Assembly: GCA_029939535.1 (NCBI GenBank)
Contig: JAOZST010000058.1
Span: 1-20,250, forward strand
Direction of reading: 5' to 3'
DNA: 20,250 nt
Origin: NBML01 sp029939535
GTDB lineage: Bacteria > Desulfobacterota > Desulfobacteria > Desulfobacterales > Desulfobacteraceae
Shown here: piece by piece, positions 1 to 6,520 of the stretch
Layout: each line of letters begins with the position of its first letter
Numbering within the stretch: the stretch's first letter is position 1
The notes under the pieces: generated by a model
The model's database searches: none
What the model was told of the DNA's origin: nothing
What the model saw: only the letters and a program-made list of their open reading frames with translations
Translations under genes and position numbers: made by a program

Positions 1-326
1 CTTCTGGGAATTAAATGAATATGGGTGTGAAAGATTGTCTGGCCGGCTGTTTCACCGCAGTTTACCCCTATATTAAAGCCCGTAACCAAGGGATCATTTT
101 CCATTATCTTCTTTCGTAATCTTGTAATCAATGTATGGGCATCCCTTCGTTCTTCAGCTGTAAGGTCAAAATAGGTTTCACAATGGCGCCGGGGAATGAT
201 GAGCACATGGCCCTCACTCACAGGGGATGTGTCTGGTATTGCATATACGCTGCCTTGTTCGCCTGCCAAATTTGATGGGTTTATCTTACAAAAAAGACAG
301 CATGTAAGGGTTGGATTTGAATTCAT
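1..326 (-). CDS. HIT family hydrolase, 3' end cut by window edge
   Basis: Reading the minus strand from ATG at 326 gives 108 codons with no stop before the window edge. HIT proteins are small nucleotide phosphohydrolases or transferases acting on substrates such as diadenosine polyphosphates or adenosine-phosphoramidates. The histidine triad is visible as HTHIHLIPR (His100, 102 and 104), near where it lies in the family. An N-terminal CCLFCKI segment matches the cysteine-containing start of bacterial HIT proteins, and the PVSEGHVLIIPRRH segment is also typical. An AAAAGGA stretch lies upstream of the start, at somewhat long spacing. It is divergent from the diiron protein gene at 602. Only the last residues should be missing, since the triad is normally near the C terminus. 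The family call is secure; the substrate is unknown. Confidence 0.9.
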   Translation of the reverse strand, partial: MNSNPTLTCCLFCKINPSNLAGEQGSVYAIPDTSPVSEGHVLIIPRRHCETYFDLTAEERRDAHTLITRLRKKIMENDPLVTGFNIGVNCGETAGQTIFHTHIHLIPR

Positions 327-524
327 GGATCGTATTTTCCTTTTGAAATCTTATGAATACATAACACAAGTCTTTTTTTATGCATAGGCAAACTTATTGC
401 AGATAGGGATTTGGGTTTGAATTTCAGAACATAGGAGAAGCTCTGGGAAATATTTTGAAAAAACAATAAATTTAATAAAAAACAACGAAAATCACCCCCT
501 TGGGGTCTTTAAATTTTCATGAAT

Positions 525-556
525 TTGGTATACAATTTGTATTTTATTTGTATTAT
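525..556 (+). promoter_or_regulatory. Candidate promoter with palindromic operator
   Basis: A perfect 13-bp palindrome ATACAATTTGTAT lies at 530-542, with a further half-site-like TTTGTATTAT at 547-556. It falls in the spacer of a possible promoter (TTGGTA at 525-530, TTGTAT at 548-553, 17-bp spacing) upstream of the diiron protein gene. That is where a repressor of an oxidative-stress gene would bind. The size is PerR-box-like, but the bases do not match the classic PerR consensus. The rest of the 327-601 interval is AT-rich and shows no gene. Confidence 0.35.
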
Positions 557-601
557 TTGAAAACTAAAGATTAATCAACAACAACCAGGAGGAAAATAAA
601 C

Positions 602-1063
602 ATGAAATTCGGATCCGTTGATGAAGTACTAAGCTTTGCCATTGACAGAGAAAAAGAGGCAGTTGAATTTTATGCATCTTTAGCCAAAGAGGCAACCCGC
701 ACTTCACTTAAGGAAACTTTTGTAAAGTTTTCAAAGGAAGAAGAAAAACATGTTGCTCTTTTATCTGATATTTCCGGCAATAAGGAAAAAATTGATTCCT
801 ATGAATTCAAGGAAATAACTGATCTTAAAATTAGCGATTACATGGTAAAAAAAGACTATGAAGAAGGCATGCCCATGCCTGAAATTTTGAAAATTGCCAT
901 GAAAAAAGAGGAAATAGCAGTTAAACTCTATACAGATCTTGGCGGGCAGTCAGATAATGCAGATGCAAAAAAAGTATTTAATATTCTTGTCCAGGAAGAA
1001 GGTAAACATAAATTTGTCCTTGAATCAATGTATGACGATTATCTTGCCGACCAGGATAATTAA
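602..1063 (+). CDS. Rubrerythrin-like diiron (ferritin-like) protein
   Basis: This 153-residue protein has two helix-pair repeats, each with a diiron ligand set: E17xxA with E47xxH50, and E103xxA with E133xxH136. This is the four-helix ferritin-like fold of rubrerythrins. The C-terminal rubredoxin domain of classical rubrerythrin is absent, so it would need a separate electron donor, for example the rubredoxin at 17553. Such proteins typically reduce hydrogen peroxide or act in oxidative-stress defence in the cytoplasm of anaerobes. A strong AGGAGG at 587-592 fixes the start. The gene is monocistronic, with a terminator directly downstream and a palindromic candidate operator upstream. The fold is confident; whether it is a peroxidase or has another role is not proven. 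Confidence 0.88.
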   Translation: MKFGSVDEVLSFAIDREKEAVEFYASLAKEATRTSLKETFVKFSKEEEKHVALLSDISGNKEKIDSYEFKEITDLKISDYMVKKDYEEGMPMPEILKIAMKKEEIAVKLYTDLGGQSDNADAKKVFNILVQEEGKHKFVLESMYDDYLADQDN

Positions 1064-1144
1064 TCATTCAAAAAATCTGGCAATTAATCGGTAAATTAAT
1101 TTTACGATTACTACGAATAAATAATCTTTGATTGTTTGTTTTCA

Positions 1145-1187
1145 TAAACAAGGGAATTGATTGTTTTTTCAATTCCCCGTTTTTTTA
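1145..1187 (+). terminator. Rho-independent terminator after the diiron protein gene
   Basis: A 9-bp perfect stem GGGAATTGA / TCAATTCCC (1152-1160 and 1169-1177) has an 8-nt loop. It extends outward through AAAC/GTTT pairing around a small internal loop and is followed by a seven-T run. It lies about 80 nt after the stop of the gene ending at 1063. Confidence 0.85.
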
Positions 1188-1270
1188 GGGTCTGCGCCTT
1201 CTTTTCTTGAACGGGATAAAACCCTGCTGAACCCAGAAGCGGTTTTTTAAAATCAAAAAAGGGGAAAACC

Positions 1271-2638
1271 ATGGATCTTACATCTCTTTTCAAACCTTCC
1301 AGTATGGCTGTCATTGGCGTTTCTACTACCCATGACAACCACCCGGCCAATGTGATTTATACAAAAAATCACCTGAGACACCCGGTCCGGACCTATGCTG
1401 TCAATCCAAAAGGAGGGCAGCTCAACAGAGAACCTTTATATCAGACAATGGGTGATATTGACGATGATGTGGACATGGCTGTCATTGCAGTGCGAGCTGA
1501 ATTTGTTCCCCGGGTGATTGAGCAATGTATTCACAAAGGTGTAAAAGGAGCAGTTATTATTTCAGGAGGATTTTCCGAATCTGGAAATCATGATTTACAG
1601 CAACGGGTGGTTGATATTGCCAGAGAAGCTGATTTTCCTTTTGTGGGTCCCAATTGCCTGGGCATATATGCACCGGATATTGTGGACACTTTTTTTCTTC
1701 CTGGAGAACGGATTATCCGGCCCAAAAAAGGCAATATAGGGTTTGTCTCCCAGAGCGGAGGGGTTCTGGTTGATCAGATGGTCAAATTTTCAGGCCAGGG
1801 CATTGGTGTTTCTCTTGCAGTGAGCATAGGCAACAAGGCATTTCTCAGGGAAACGGATATGATTGACTGGTTTGAAAAAGATCTTCAAACCCGGGTTATT
1901 GCCTTCTATATTGAAGGGTTTGAAGCCAGGGAAGGCCGGGAATTTATAAAACAGGCTGAAGTCTGTTCTAAACCCATAATTGTATTAAAGGCTGGCAAGA
2001 GCATGAAAGGCATTGAAGCGGTTTCCAGCCATACAGCGTCCCTGGCCGGAGACTATAGAACTTTTTCCGAGGTCATGAAACAGCATTGTGTTGCCGAGGC
2101 TGAAAATGAATATGAACTGACCTCTTTTTGTGAATCCTTAAGCTGCTATCCCAAGGGTATCCATGGAAATGTGGGCATTGTTTCCCTGAGCGGTGGTCAT
2201 GGGGTTATGGCTGCCGATGCCTGTAGCGCCCAGGGAATGAATATCCCCGGTATTTCTCCTGAAACCGTAAAAAATATCCGGGGAAAGCTTTCTTCGGAAA
2301 TCATGGAGATTGCAACTTTGAGCAATCCATTGGATCTTACCGGCTCCTGTGTGGACTGCGATATCATGACATCTGTGCGATATCTGGCCAGGGATGAAAA
2401 TATTGATTGCATACTTGCATTGCTTCTGCCCTATTCACCGGGCATCTCTGCGGATATCGGGGCAAGTCTGAGCCAGGTGGCCAGGAATGAGGGCAAGCCC
2501 ATGATTGCCTATGTGCCCAATGAAGATAAATATAAAATAATCATCGAAGGGTTTGAATTAAACAATATCCCAGTGGCATCTTCCGTGGAAGGTGCCGTGC
2601 TTATGGCAAAGGCATTAAATAGGTGCAGACCATGTTAA
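1271..2638 (+). CDS. NDP-forming acyl-CoA synthetase, alpha subunit
   Basis: The 455-residue protein has an N-terminal CoA-binding Rossmann domain (about residues 5-135) and succinyl-CoA-ligase-like flavodoxin domains. It is the alpha part of ADP-forming acetyl/acyl-CoA synthetase, which converts acyl-CoA, ADP and phosphate to acid, CoA and ATP (or the reverse). SSHTASLAG carries His254, which aligns with the phosphorylated histidine of the family. The SQSGG and SLSGGHG motifs fit the phosphate/CoA sites. An AGGGGAAAA Shine-Dalgarno precedes the ATG. The ATP-grasp beta subunit follows as a separate overlapping gene (ATGTTAA) rather than as the single fused chain common in bacteria. The exact acyl substrate cannot be read from sequence. 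Confidence 0.88.
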   Translation: MDLTSLFKPSSMAVIGVSTTHDNHPANVIYTKNHLRHPVRTYAVNPKGGQLNREPLYQTMGDIDDDVDMAVIAVRAEFVPRVIEQCIHKGVKGAVIISGGFSESGNHDLQQRVVDIAREADFPFVGPNCLGIYAPDIVDTFFLPGERIIRPKKGNIGFVSQSGGVLVDQMVKFSGQGIGVSLAVSIGNKAFLRETDMIDWFEKDLQTRVIAFYIEGFEAREGREFIKQAEVCSKPIIVLKAGKSMKGIEAVSSHTASLAGDYRTFSEVMKQHCVAEAENEYELTSFCESLSCYPKGIHGNVGIVSLSGGHGVMAADACSAQGMNIPGISPETVKNIRGKLSSEIMEIATLSNPLDLTGSCVDCDIMTSVRYLARDENIDCILALLLPYSPGISADIGASLSQVARNEGKPMIAYVPNEDKYKIIIEGFELNNIPVASSVEGAVLMAKALNRCRPC

Positions 2639-2659
2639 GCGAATCAGAGTTAAGAAAAT
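2605..2659 (+). repeat. Left copy of 55-bp duplication flanking the gap
   Basis: This stretch, from GGCAAAGGCATTAAATAGG to GTTAAGAAAAT, is identical base for base to 2760-2814. It spans the alpha-subunit stop and the beta-subunit start codon. Identical contig ends of this length are expected from a k-mer assembler that failed to merge neighbouring contigs. Confidence 0.95.
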
Positions 2660-2759
2660 NNNNNNNNNNNNNNNNNNNNNNNNNNNNNNNNNNNNNNNNN
2701 NNNNNNNNNNNNNNNNNNNNNNNNNNNNNNNNNNNNNNNNNNNNNNNNNNNNNNNNNNN
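2660..2759. other. 100-N scaffold gap, likely artefactual
   Basis: Exactly 100 unknown bases sit between two identical 55-bp flanks. Collapsing the flanks gives an uninterrupted alpha-beta gene junction with overlapping stop and start, so no real sequence need be missing. A short tandem repeat next to the junction may have caused the break. Confidence 0.9.
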
Positions 2760-2814
2760 GGCAAAGGCATTAAATAGGTGCAGACCATGTTAAGCGAATC
2801 AGAGTTAAGAAAAT
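2760..2814 (+). repeat. Right copy of 55-bp duplication flanking the gap
   Basis: Identical to 2605-2659. Its last bases form the first unit of a 15-bp tandem repeat, AGAGTTAAGAAAATT, at about 2801-2829, encoding ELRKL twice at the N terminus of the beta subunit. Confidence 0.95.
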
Positions 2815-3548
2815 TAGAGTTAAGAAAATCTAAAACAGGCAGATTAAAAATAAATAAACCTGTTTTAAAAAAATCACAGAGAAAAATTATTGAAAATTCA
2901 AGGCCATTGGGCAGGGTGCTGGAGCCTGATGCCAAAAAAATATTATCAGACCAGGGTTTTGATATTCCCGGCTTTGTTCTGACCGATTCCCTGGAAACTG
3001 CCCGGAATTTTTTAAATAAATCAGCCGGGCCTGTGGTGGCCAAGGCCGTGTCAAAAAAGATCCTTCATAAAACTGAATTTCAGGCTGTTGTCACGGGTAT
3101 AATGGAGGCAAAAACCCTTGAAAAACAGATGGAAAGACTTAAAATCCTTGATGGCTGTGAAAATATACTGGTGGAGGAGATGGTCTCAGGCCTTGAAATC
3201 ATAATCGGTGCAAAAAATGATTTCCAGTTTGGGCCTGTGGTTGTTCTGGGTATTGGCGGGACATTGGTTGAACTCTATAATGATACAGCCATCCGCATGG
3301 CTCCCTTGAAATTTGCAGATGTTTATTCCATGGTAGATTCCCTTAAAGCCGGACAGGTATTTACTGGTTACCGGGGTAAATCAGGGGTTAACATGGAAGT
3401 GCTGGCAGATCTTATTGTAAAATTTTCTCATTTTATCATGGACCTGGAATCGGATTTTGAATCCATTGACCTGAATCCTGTCATCTGTACCCAGGACAAA
3501 TGTGTTATTGCCGATGCCAGGATTATGCTCAAAAAGCAGGAATTATAA
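2787..3548 (+). CDS. NDP-forming acyl-CoA synthetase, beta subunit (ATP-grasp)
   Basis: The 253-residue protein is an ATP-grasp nucleotide-binding subunit pairing with the alpha subunit upstream. Diagnostic segments are the ILHKTE loop with His94, likely the second phospho-carrier histidine, GIGGTLVELYNDTAIRMAPL-type central motif, and the C-terminal ESIDLNPV metal/nucleotide site. ATG at 2787 is preferred over GTG at 2778 because, once the duplicated flanks are merged, it overlaps the alpha stop (ATGTTAA) with AGGTG just upstream, implying translational coupling. The first roughly 45 residues form a basic, lysine-rich extension with an ELRKL repeat before the usual domain start. That extension is unusual and borders the assembly gap, so its exact length is uncertain. 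Confidence 0.85.
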   Translation: MLSESELRKLELRKSKTGRLKINKPVLKKSQRKIIENSRPLGRVLEPDAKKILSDQGFDIPGFVLTDSLETARNFLNKSAGPVVAKAVSKKILHKTEFQAVVTGIMEAKTLEKQMERLKILDGCENILVEEMVSGLEIIIGAKNDFQFGPVVVLGIGGTLVELYNDTAIRMAPLKFADVYSMVDSLKAGQVFTGYRGKSGVNMEVLADLIVKFSHFIMDLESDFESIDLNPVICTQDKCVIADARIMLKKQEL

Positions 3549-3600
3549 TTTGACTTTTATCCATTATTTTATTTTTTAAAGAATCTGAATATTATTATTT

Positions 3601-4404
3601 ATGAATAGACAAAAAAAAGAGATCAAACTCATTTCCTGGAATGTAAATGGCCTGCGGGCTGTATTGAAAAAAGAGTTTTTCGCCTCCGTTAAAACCATGG
3701 ACCCGGATATTCTGATGCTCCAGGAAACCAAGCTTCAGGAAGACCAGCGCACCCGGGAAATGATTGATTTCCCCCCCTTTGAATCATTCTGGGCCTACTC
3801 AACAGTGAAAAAAGGGTATAGCGGGACAATGGCCTATTCAAGGCTGAAACCTGAAAAAGTGATCATTGATTTTAAAAATCCAAGGTTTGACAAAGAAGGC
3901 AGGGTAATCCAGATGGATTTTAAGGCTTTTACCCTGTTCAATATCTATTTTCCCAATGGGCAGATGAGTGAGGAAAGGCTCCAGTATAAACTGGATTTTT
4001 ACGACTGGTTTTTAGATTATGCCCAGGGATTACGGGACCAGGAAAAGAGCCTTATAATTACAGGCGACTTTAATACGGCCCACAACGATATTGACCTGAA
4101 AAATCCCAAACCCAATTCAAAACGGTCAGGGTTTCTGCGCATTGAAAGGGATGTTCTGGACAGGATGCTTGGGATGGGATATGTGGATACTTTTCGTTAT
4201 CTCCATCCTGAAACCATAAAATATTCCTGGTGGTCCTATCGGTTTAATGCCAGGAAAAATAATGCAGGATGGCGCATTGACTATTTTTTCGTGACCCGGG
4301 ATCTTATGGATAAAGGCATGATAAAACAGGCCCTTATCCATAATGATATTTTTGGATCGGATCATTGTCCCATAGAACTGGTTATTGAGGTCCCCCAGAC
4401 ATAG
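3601..4404 (+). CDS. xth: Exodeoxyribonuclease III
   Basis: The 267-residue protein is a full-length member of the exonuclease III / AP endonuclease family. It cleaves DNA at abasic sites and removes 3' blocking groups in base-excision repair. The catalytic set is visible: WNVNGLRA (Asn14), QETKL (Glu42), GDFNTAH (Asp156, Asn158), GWRIDYFF (Asp227) and GSDHCP (Asp254-His255). No convincing Shine-Dalgarno precedes the ATG; the 25 bases upstream are AT-rich, so translation may be weak or the start slightly different. It lies 52 nt after the acyl-CoA synthetase beta gene on the same strand and is convergent with citrate synthase. Repair of oxidised DNA fits the redox-rich neighbourhood, but that link is only an inference. 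Confidence 0.95.
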   Translation: MNRQKKEIKLISWNVNGLRAVLKKEFFASVKTMDPDILMLQETKLQEDQRTREMIDFPPFESFWAYSTVKKGYSGTMAYSRLKPEKVIIDFKNPRFDKEGRVIQMDFKAFTLFNIYFPNGQMSEERLQYKLDFYDWFLDYAQGLRDQEKSLIITGDFNTAHNDIDLKNPKPNSKRSGFLRIERDVLDRMLGMGYVDTFRYLHPETIKYSWWSYRFNARKNNAGWRIDYFFVTRDLMDKGMIKQALIHNDIFGSDHCPIELVIEVPQT

Positions 4405-4410
4405 GTATCT

Positions 4411-4435
4411 CCGGTATGAATATATTTACATACGG
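4411..4435 (+). terminator. Weak hairpin between convergent xth and citrate synthase
   Basis: CCGGTATG and CATACGG pair over seven base pairs with one bulged G around a 10-nt AT loop. The nearest T-run (TTTTTT) is about 11 nt further on, so this is only a weak terminator candidate. Confidence 0.3.
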
Positions 4436-4477
4436 AACACTGCCATTTTTTCATATTAATTTTTCTTAATTTAAAAT

Positions 4478-5656
4478 TTAGCGCTCAGCAATATCAGTAT
4501 AGGCACATTCATCAGGTCCGCAATAATCACCCACATAGGTGGCTCCAGGCCTGTAAAGGGATGGTTTTGGTGCTGCCATGGCAAATTGTTCCTCAATGAC
4601 ATGGGCAGTCCATCCACTGACCCTGGACAGGGCAAATAATGGGGAAAACAGGTCTATAGCAATTCCCATGGAATAAAAAAGGGAGGCTGAATAAAAATCC
4701 ACATTACAAAAAATTTCCCTTTGCTTCAGGTTTTTAAAAGCAGCCTTTCCCTGCATTTCCAATTCCATGGACAGCTCGTACCATAGTGTATTTCCGGACA
4801 ACTCTCCCATTCGTCTGCTCATGGGTGCCAGGATAATGGCCCTTGGGTCATCGGTCTGATAGACAGCATGACCAAGTCCCATTATAAGGCCGCCTGAATC
4901 AAGAATGGTTTTAATATAATTATCAATTTTATCACTGGAACCTATCTCTTTCAGCATTTTCATTACCCTTACATTGGCACCGCCGTGGAGGGCGCCTGAA
5001 AGGGAACCAATGGCTGCTGATATGGCAGCATAAATATGGGCTTTTGTGGAAGCCACCTGTCTTGCTGTAAATGTGGAAGCATTAAAAGAGTGCTCTGCAT
5101 GGAGGACCAGGCTTGTATCAAAAAAATGGACAACCTCCTCATTTGATTCTCTACCATTCAGCATATATAGAAAATTTGCTGCGTGGTTCAGGTTATTATC
5201 AGGGGCAACCGGTTCTTTCCCGTTGCGGATACGATCCCAGGCAGCAATAATAGTGGCAATCCCGGCAATGAGGTTTTCTGCACTGTACAGAGTGTTTTCC
5301 ATTCCTGGTTTCCCCACATTGACATCGGTTTGTATGAGCATGGGAGTTGCCATCTGCAGGACATCCATGGGGTCCATGTCTTGGGGTAAAAGTTTTAAAA
5401 AAGAGAGCAGGTTATCAGGAATCCGGCGTTTGCTTTTCAGGCTCAGATCAAAATTTTCCAATTCCTTTTTTAAAGGCAGCCTTTCATAGAGAAGAAGGAA
5501 ACAAGTCTCTTCAAAAGTTGTCTTTTCAGCAAGGTCTTCTATTAAATAACCCCTGTAAATGAGTTTGCCTTGCTTACCCTGGACATCACAAATTTTGGAA
5601 CTTGCAACCTCAATACCCCTGAGGCCAGTATTTAAGACAGGAGTGCATTCGTTCAT
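4478..5656 (-). CDS. gltA: Citrate synthase
   Basis: The 392-residue protein condenses oxaloacetate and acetyl-CoA to citrate. The catalytic triad is visible as LHGGANV (His224), GLGHAVY (His263) and NVDFYSA (Asp320), with AEHSFNAST (His189) as the oxaloacetate-side histidine. Length and lack of an N-terminal zinc-type domain fit the short bacterial/archaeal type. A 2-methylcitrate synthase activity cannot be excluded, since the two share these motifs. A good AAGGAGATAATC site precedes the ATG. It is the last gene of a minus-strand run after the glutaredoxin and FTR-type genes, 18 nt after the latter stop, so it may be co-transcribed. Its presence fits a complete-oxidising or biosynthetic TCA pathway. 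Confidence 0.93.
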   Translation of the reverse strand: MNECTPVLNTGLRGIEVASSKICDVQGKQGKLIYRGYLIEDLAEKTTFEETCFLLLYERLPLKKELENFDLSLKSKRRIPDNLLSFLKLLPQDMDPMDVLQMATPMLIQTDVNVGKPGMENTLYSAENLIAGIATIIAAWDRIRNGKEPVAPDNNLNHAANFLYMLNGRESNEEVVHFFDTSLVLHAEHSFNASTFTARQVASTKAHIYAAISAAIGSLSGALHGGANVRVMKMLKEIGSSDKIDNYIKTILDSGGLIMGLGHAVYQTDDPRAIILAPMSRRMGELSGNTLWYELSMELEMQGKAAFKNLKQREIFCNVDFYSASLFYSMGIAIDLFSPLFALSRVSGWTAHVIEEQFAMAAPKPSLYRPGATYVGDYCGPDECAYTDIAER

Positions 5657-5674
5657 GATTATCTCCTTAAAAAT

Positions 5675-6004
5675 TTAAAATATTTTTTCAGGGGGCCTTC
5701 TTTCCGGAACATAATGGGATTCCATTTCATTTTTATTCATGGCGGCTGATACATACAGACCGCAATAGCAGGCCCCGAATTCTTTTAAATCCTCTTCCCT
5801 GTACTCACATGGGCAGAGAATATCCTTGTCTTTCTCCTTGTCCCCGCAGGCCAGACGACATGGACAGGCCATATACCCGTATCGGTCTTTATTTAATAAA
5901 AGAGATTCTAAAAGTTCAAATACCAGATCCTTGTCCTTATTAAAATAAATATCCCTGGCTTCCTGGGATTTTTTCAAGGCTTCATACAGCTGTTCAACTT
6001 TCAT
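5675..6004 (-). CDS. Ferredoxin:thioredoxin reductase-type catalytic subunit
   Basis: The 109-residue protein carries the FTR catalytic-chain signature: CPC (Cys47, 49), CPC (Cys64, 66) and CYC (Cys79, 81), with an EYREEDLKEFGACYCGLY block. In FTR, four of these cysteines bind a 4Fe-4S cluster and two form the redox-active disulfide that reduces thioredoxin. Spacing is CPC-X14-CPC-X12-CYC, unlike the plant CPC-X16-CPC-X8-CHC, and there is an extra Cys53, as in non-photosynthetic relatives. No variable (alpha) subunit gene is present here. The start at 6004 (MKVEQLY) is preferred over 6022 because GGGGA lies upstream at normal spacing; it overlaps the glutaredoxin stop by 11 nt. The physiological donor is not known. 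Confidence 0.85.
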   Translation of the reverse strand: MKVEQLYEALKKSQEARDIYFNKDKDLVFELLESLLLNKDRYGYMACPCRLACGDKEKDKDILCPCEYREEDLKEFGACYCGLYVSAAMNKNEMESHYVPERRPPEKIF

Positions 6005-6260
6005 TTTTAATCCCCAATGCATTTTTTATTTGTTTTTCCTTGTAACCAACAATAACAATTTCATTGATTTTTATGGTGGGAAAGGAACATCTGGGATTCA
6101 ACTCTTTGATGTCCGCCAGAATAGCTTTTCTTTCCTCTCCCTCAAGATCATCCACTTCTATATAATCATATTCAACATTACATTTGAAAAAGAGTTTTTT
6201 GGTTGATTTGCAATGGCTGCATGTGCTCAATGCATAAAGTGTAGGTTTTTCCGTTGCCAT
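5994..6260 (-). CDS. Glutaredoxin-like thiol-disulfide protein
   Basis: This 88-residue protein has a single thioredoxin fold with the active site CSHC (Cys14, Cys17) near the N terminus and the cis-proline segment CSFPTIKI. It matches NrdH/glutaredoxin-size proteins that exchange disulfides. GAGGAGG lies upstream of the ATG. Its stop overlaps the start of the FTR-type gene, so the two are almost certainly translated together, and the FTR-type protein is a natural candidate reductant for it. It would act in the cytoplasm. That pairing is an inference from gene overlap; target proteins are unknown. Confidence 0.87.
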   Translation of the reverse strand: MATEKPTLYALSTCSHCKSTKKLFFKCNVEYDYIEVDDLEGEERKAILADIKELNPRCSFPTIKINEIVIVGYKEKQIKNALGIKNES

Positions 6261-6520
6261 TATTACCTCCTCAATTTAACTATTCTTTTGAAATTTATTT
6301 TGTTAATCTGTATATTCAATTTGAATGACCATTTTCATATTCCATTTCCATTTGATTTGCATATTCCATGCCCTTCAGGCAAGTTTACACTCGTGCTTTG
6401 GGATTTTCCAGGATTTTTTTAAAAAATTAAAAATGGTCTGATTTTTGCTTTTGTTTTATTTAAAAAAAGTGTTAGTGTTCCTGGTTGATAACCCTTGTTT
6501 AAATTTAAAGGAGAAAATGA
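6261..6520. promoter_or_regulatory. Divergent intergenic region
   Basis: This 260-bp AT-rich interval separates the minus-strand glutaredoxin run from the plus-strand FMN dehydrogenase run, and so should carry both promoters. CATATTCCAT occurs twice (about 6336-6345 and 6360-6369) as a short direct repeat. I see no convincing -35/-10 pair and no RNA gene. Confidence 0.4.

Noticed and set aside
196..387. 63-codon plus-strand frame at the left end
   Set aside because: It overlaps the HIT gene in antisense, where the histidine triad on the minus strand is unmistakable.
530..542. Calling the palindrome a PerR box
   Set aside because: ATACAATTTGTAT does not match the TTATAATNATTATAA consensus well enough; kept only as an unnamed operator candidate.
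2605..2814. Flanking 55-bp repeats as a genuine duplication or mobile-element target site
   Set aside because: Perfect identity exactly up to a 100-N gap is better explained by unmerged contig ends.
2615..3043. Minus-strand frame running across the N gap
   Set aside because: It consists of duplicated flank sequence and unknown residues, and is antisense to the acyl-CoA synthetase genes.
5046..5489. 147-codon plus-strand open frame inside citrate synthase
   Set aside because: It lies wholly antisense to a clear citrate synthase gene, has no ribosome site and no recognisable domain.
6336..6369. CATATTCCAT direct repeats as a CRISPR or iteron array
   Set aside because: Only two 10-bp copies with a short spacer in AT-rich intergenic DNA.
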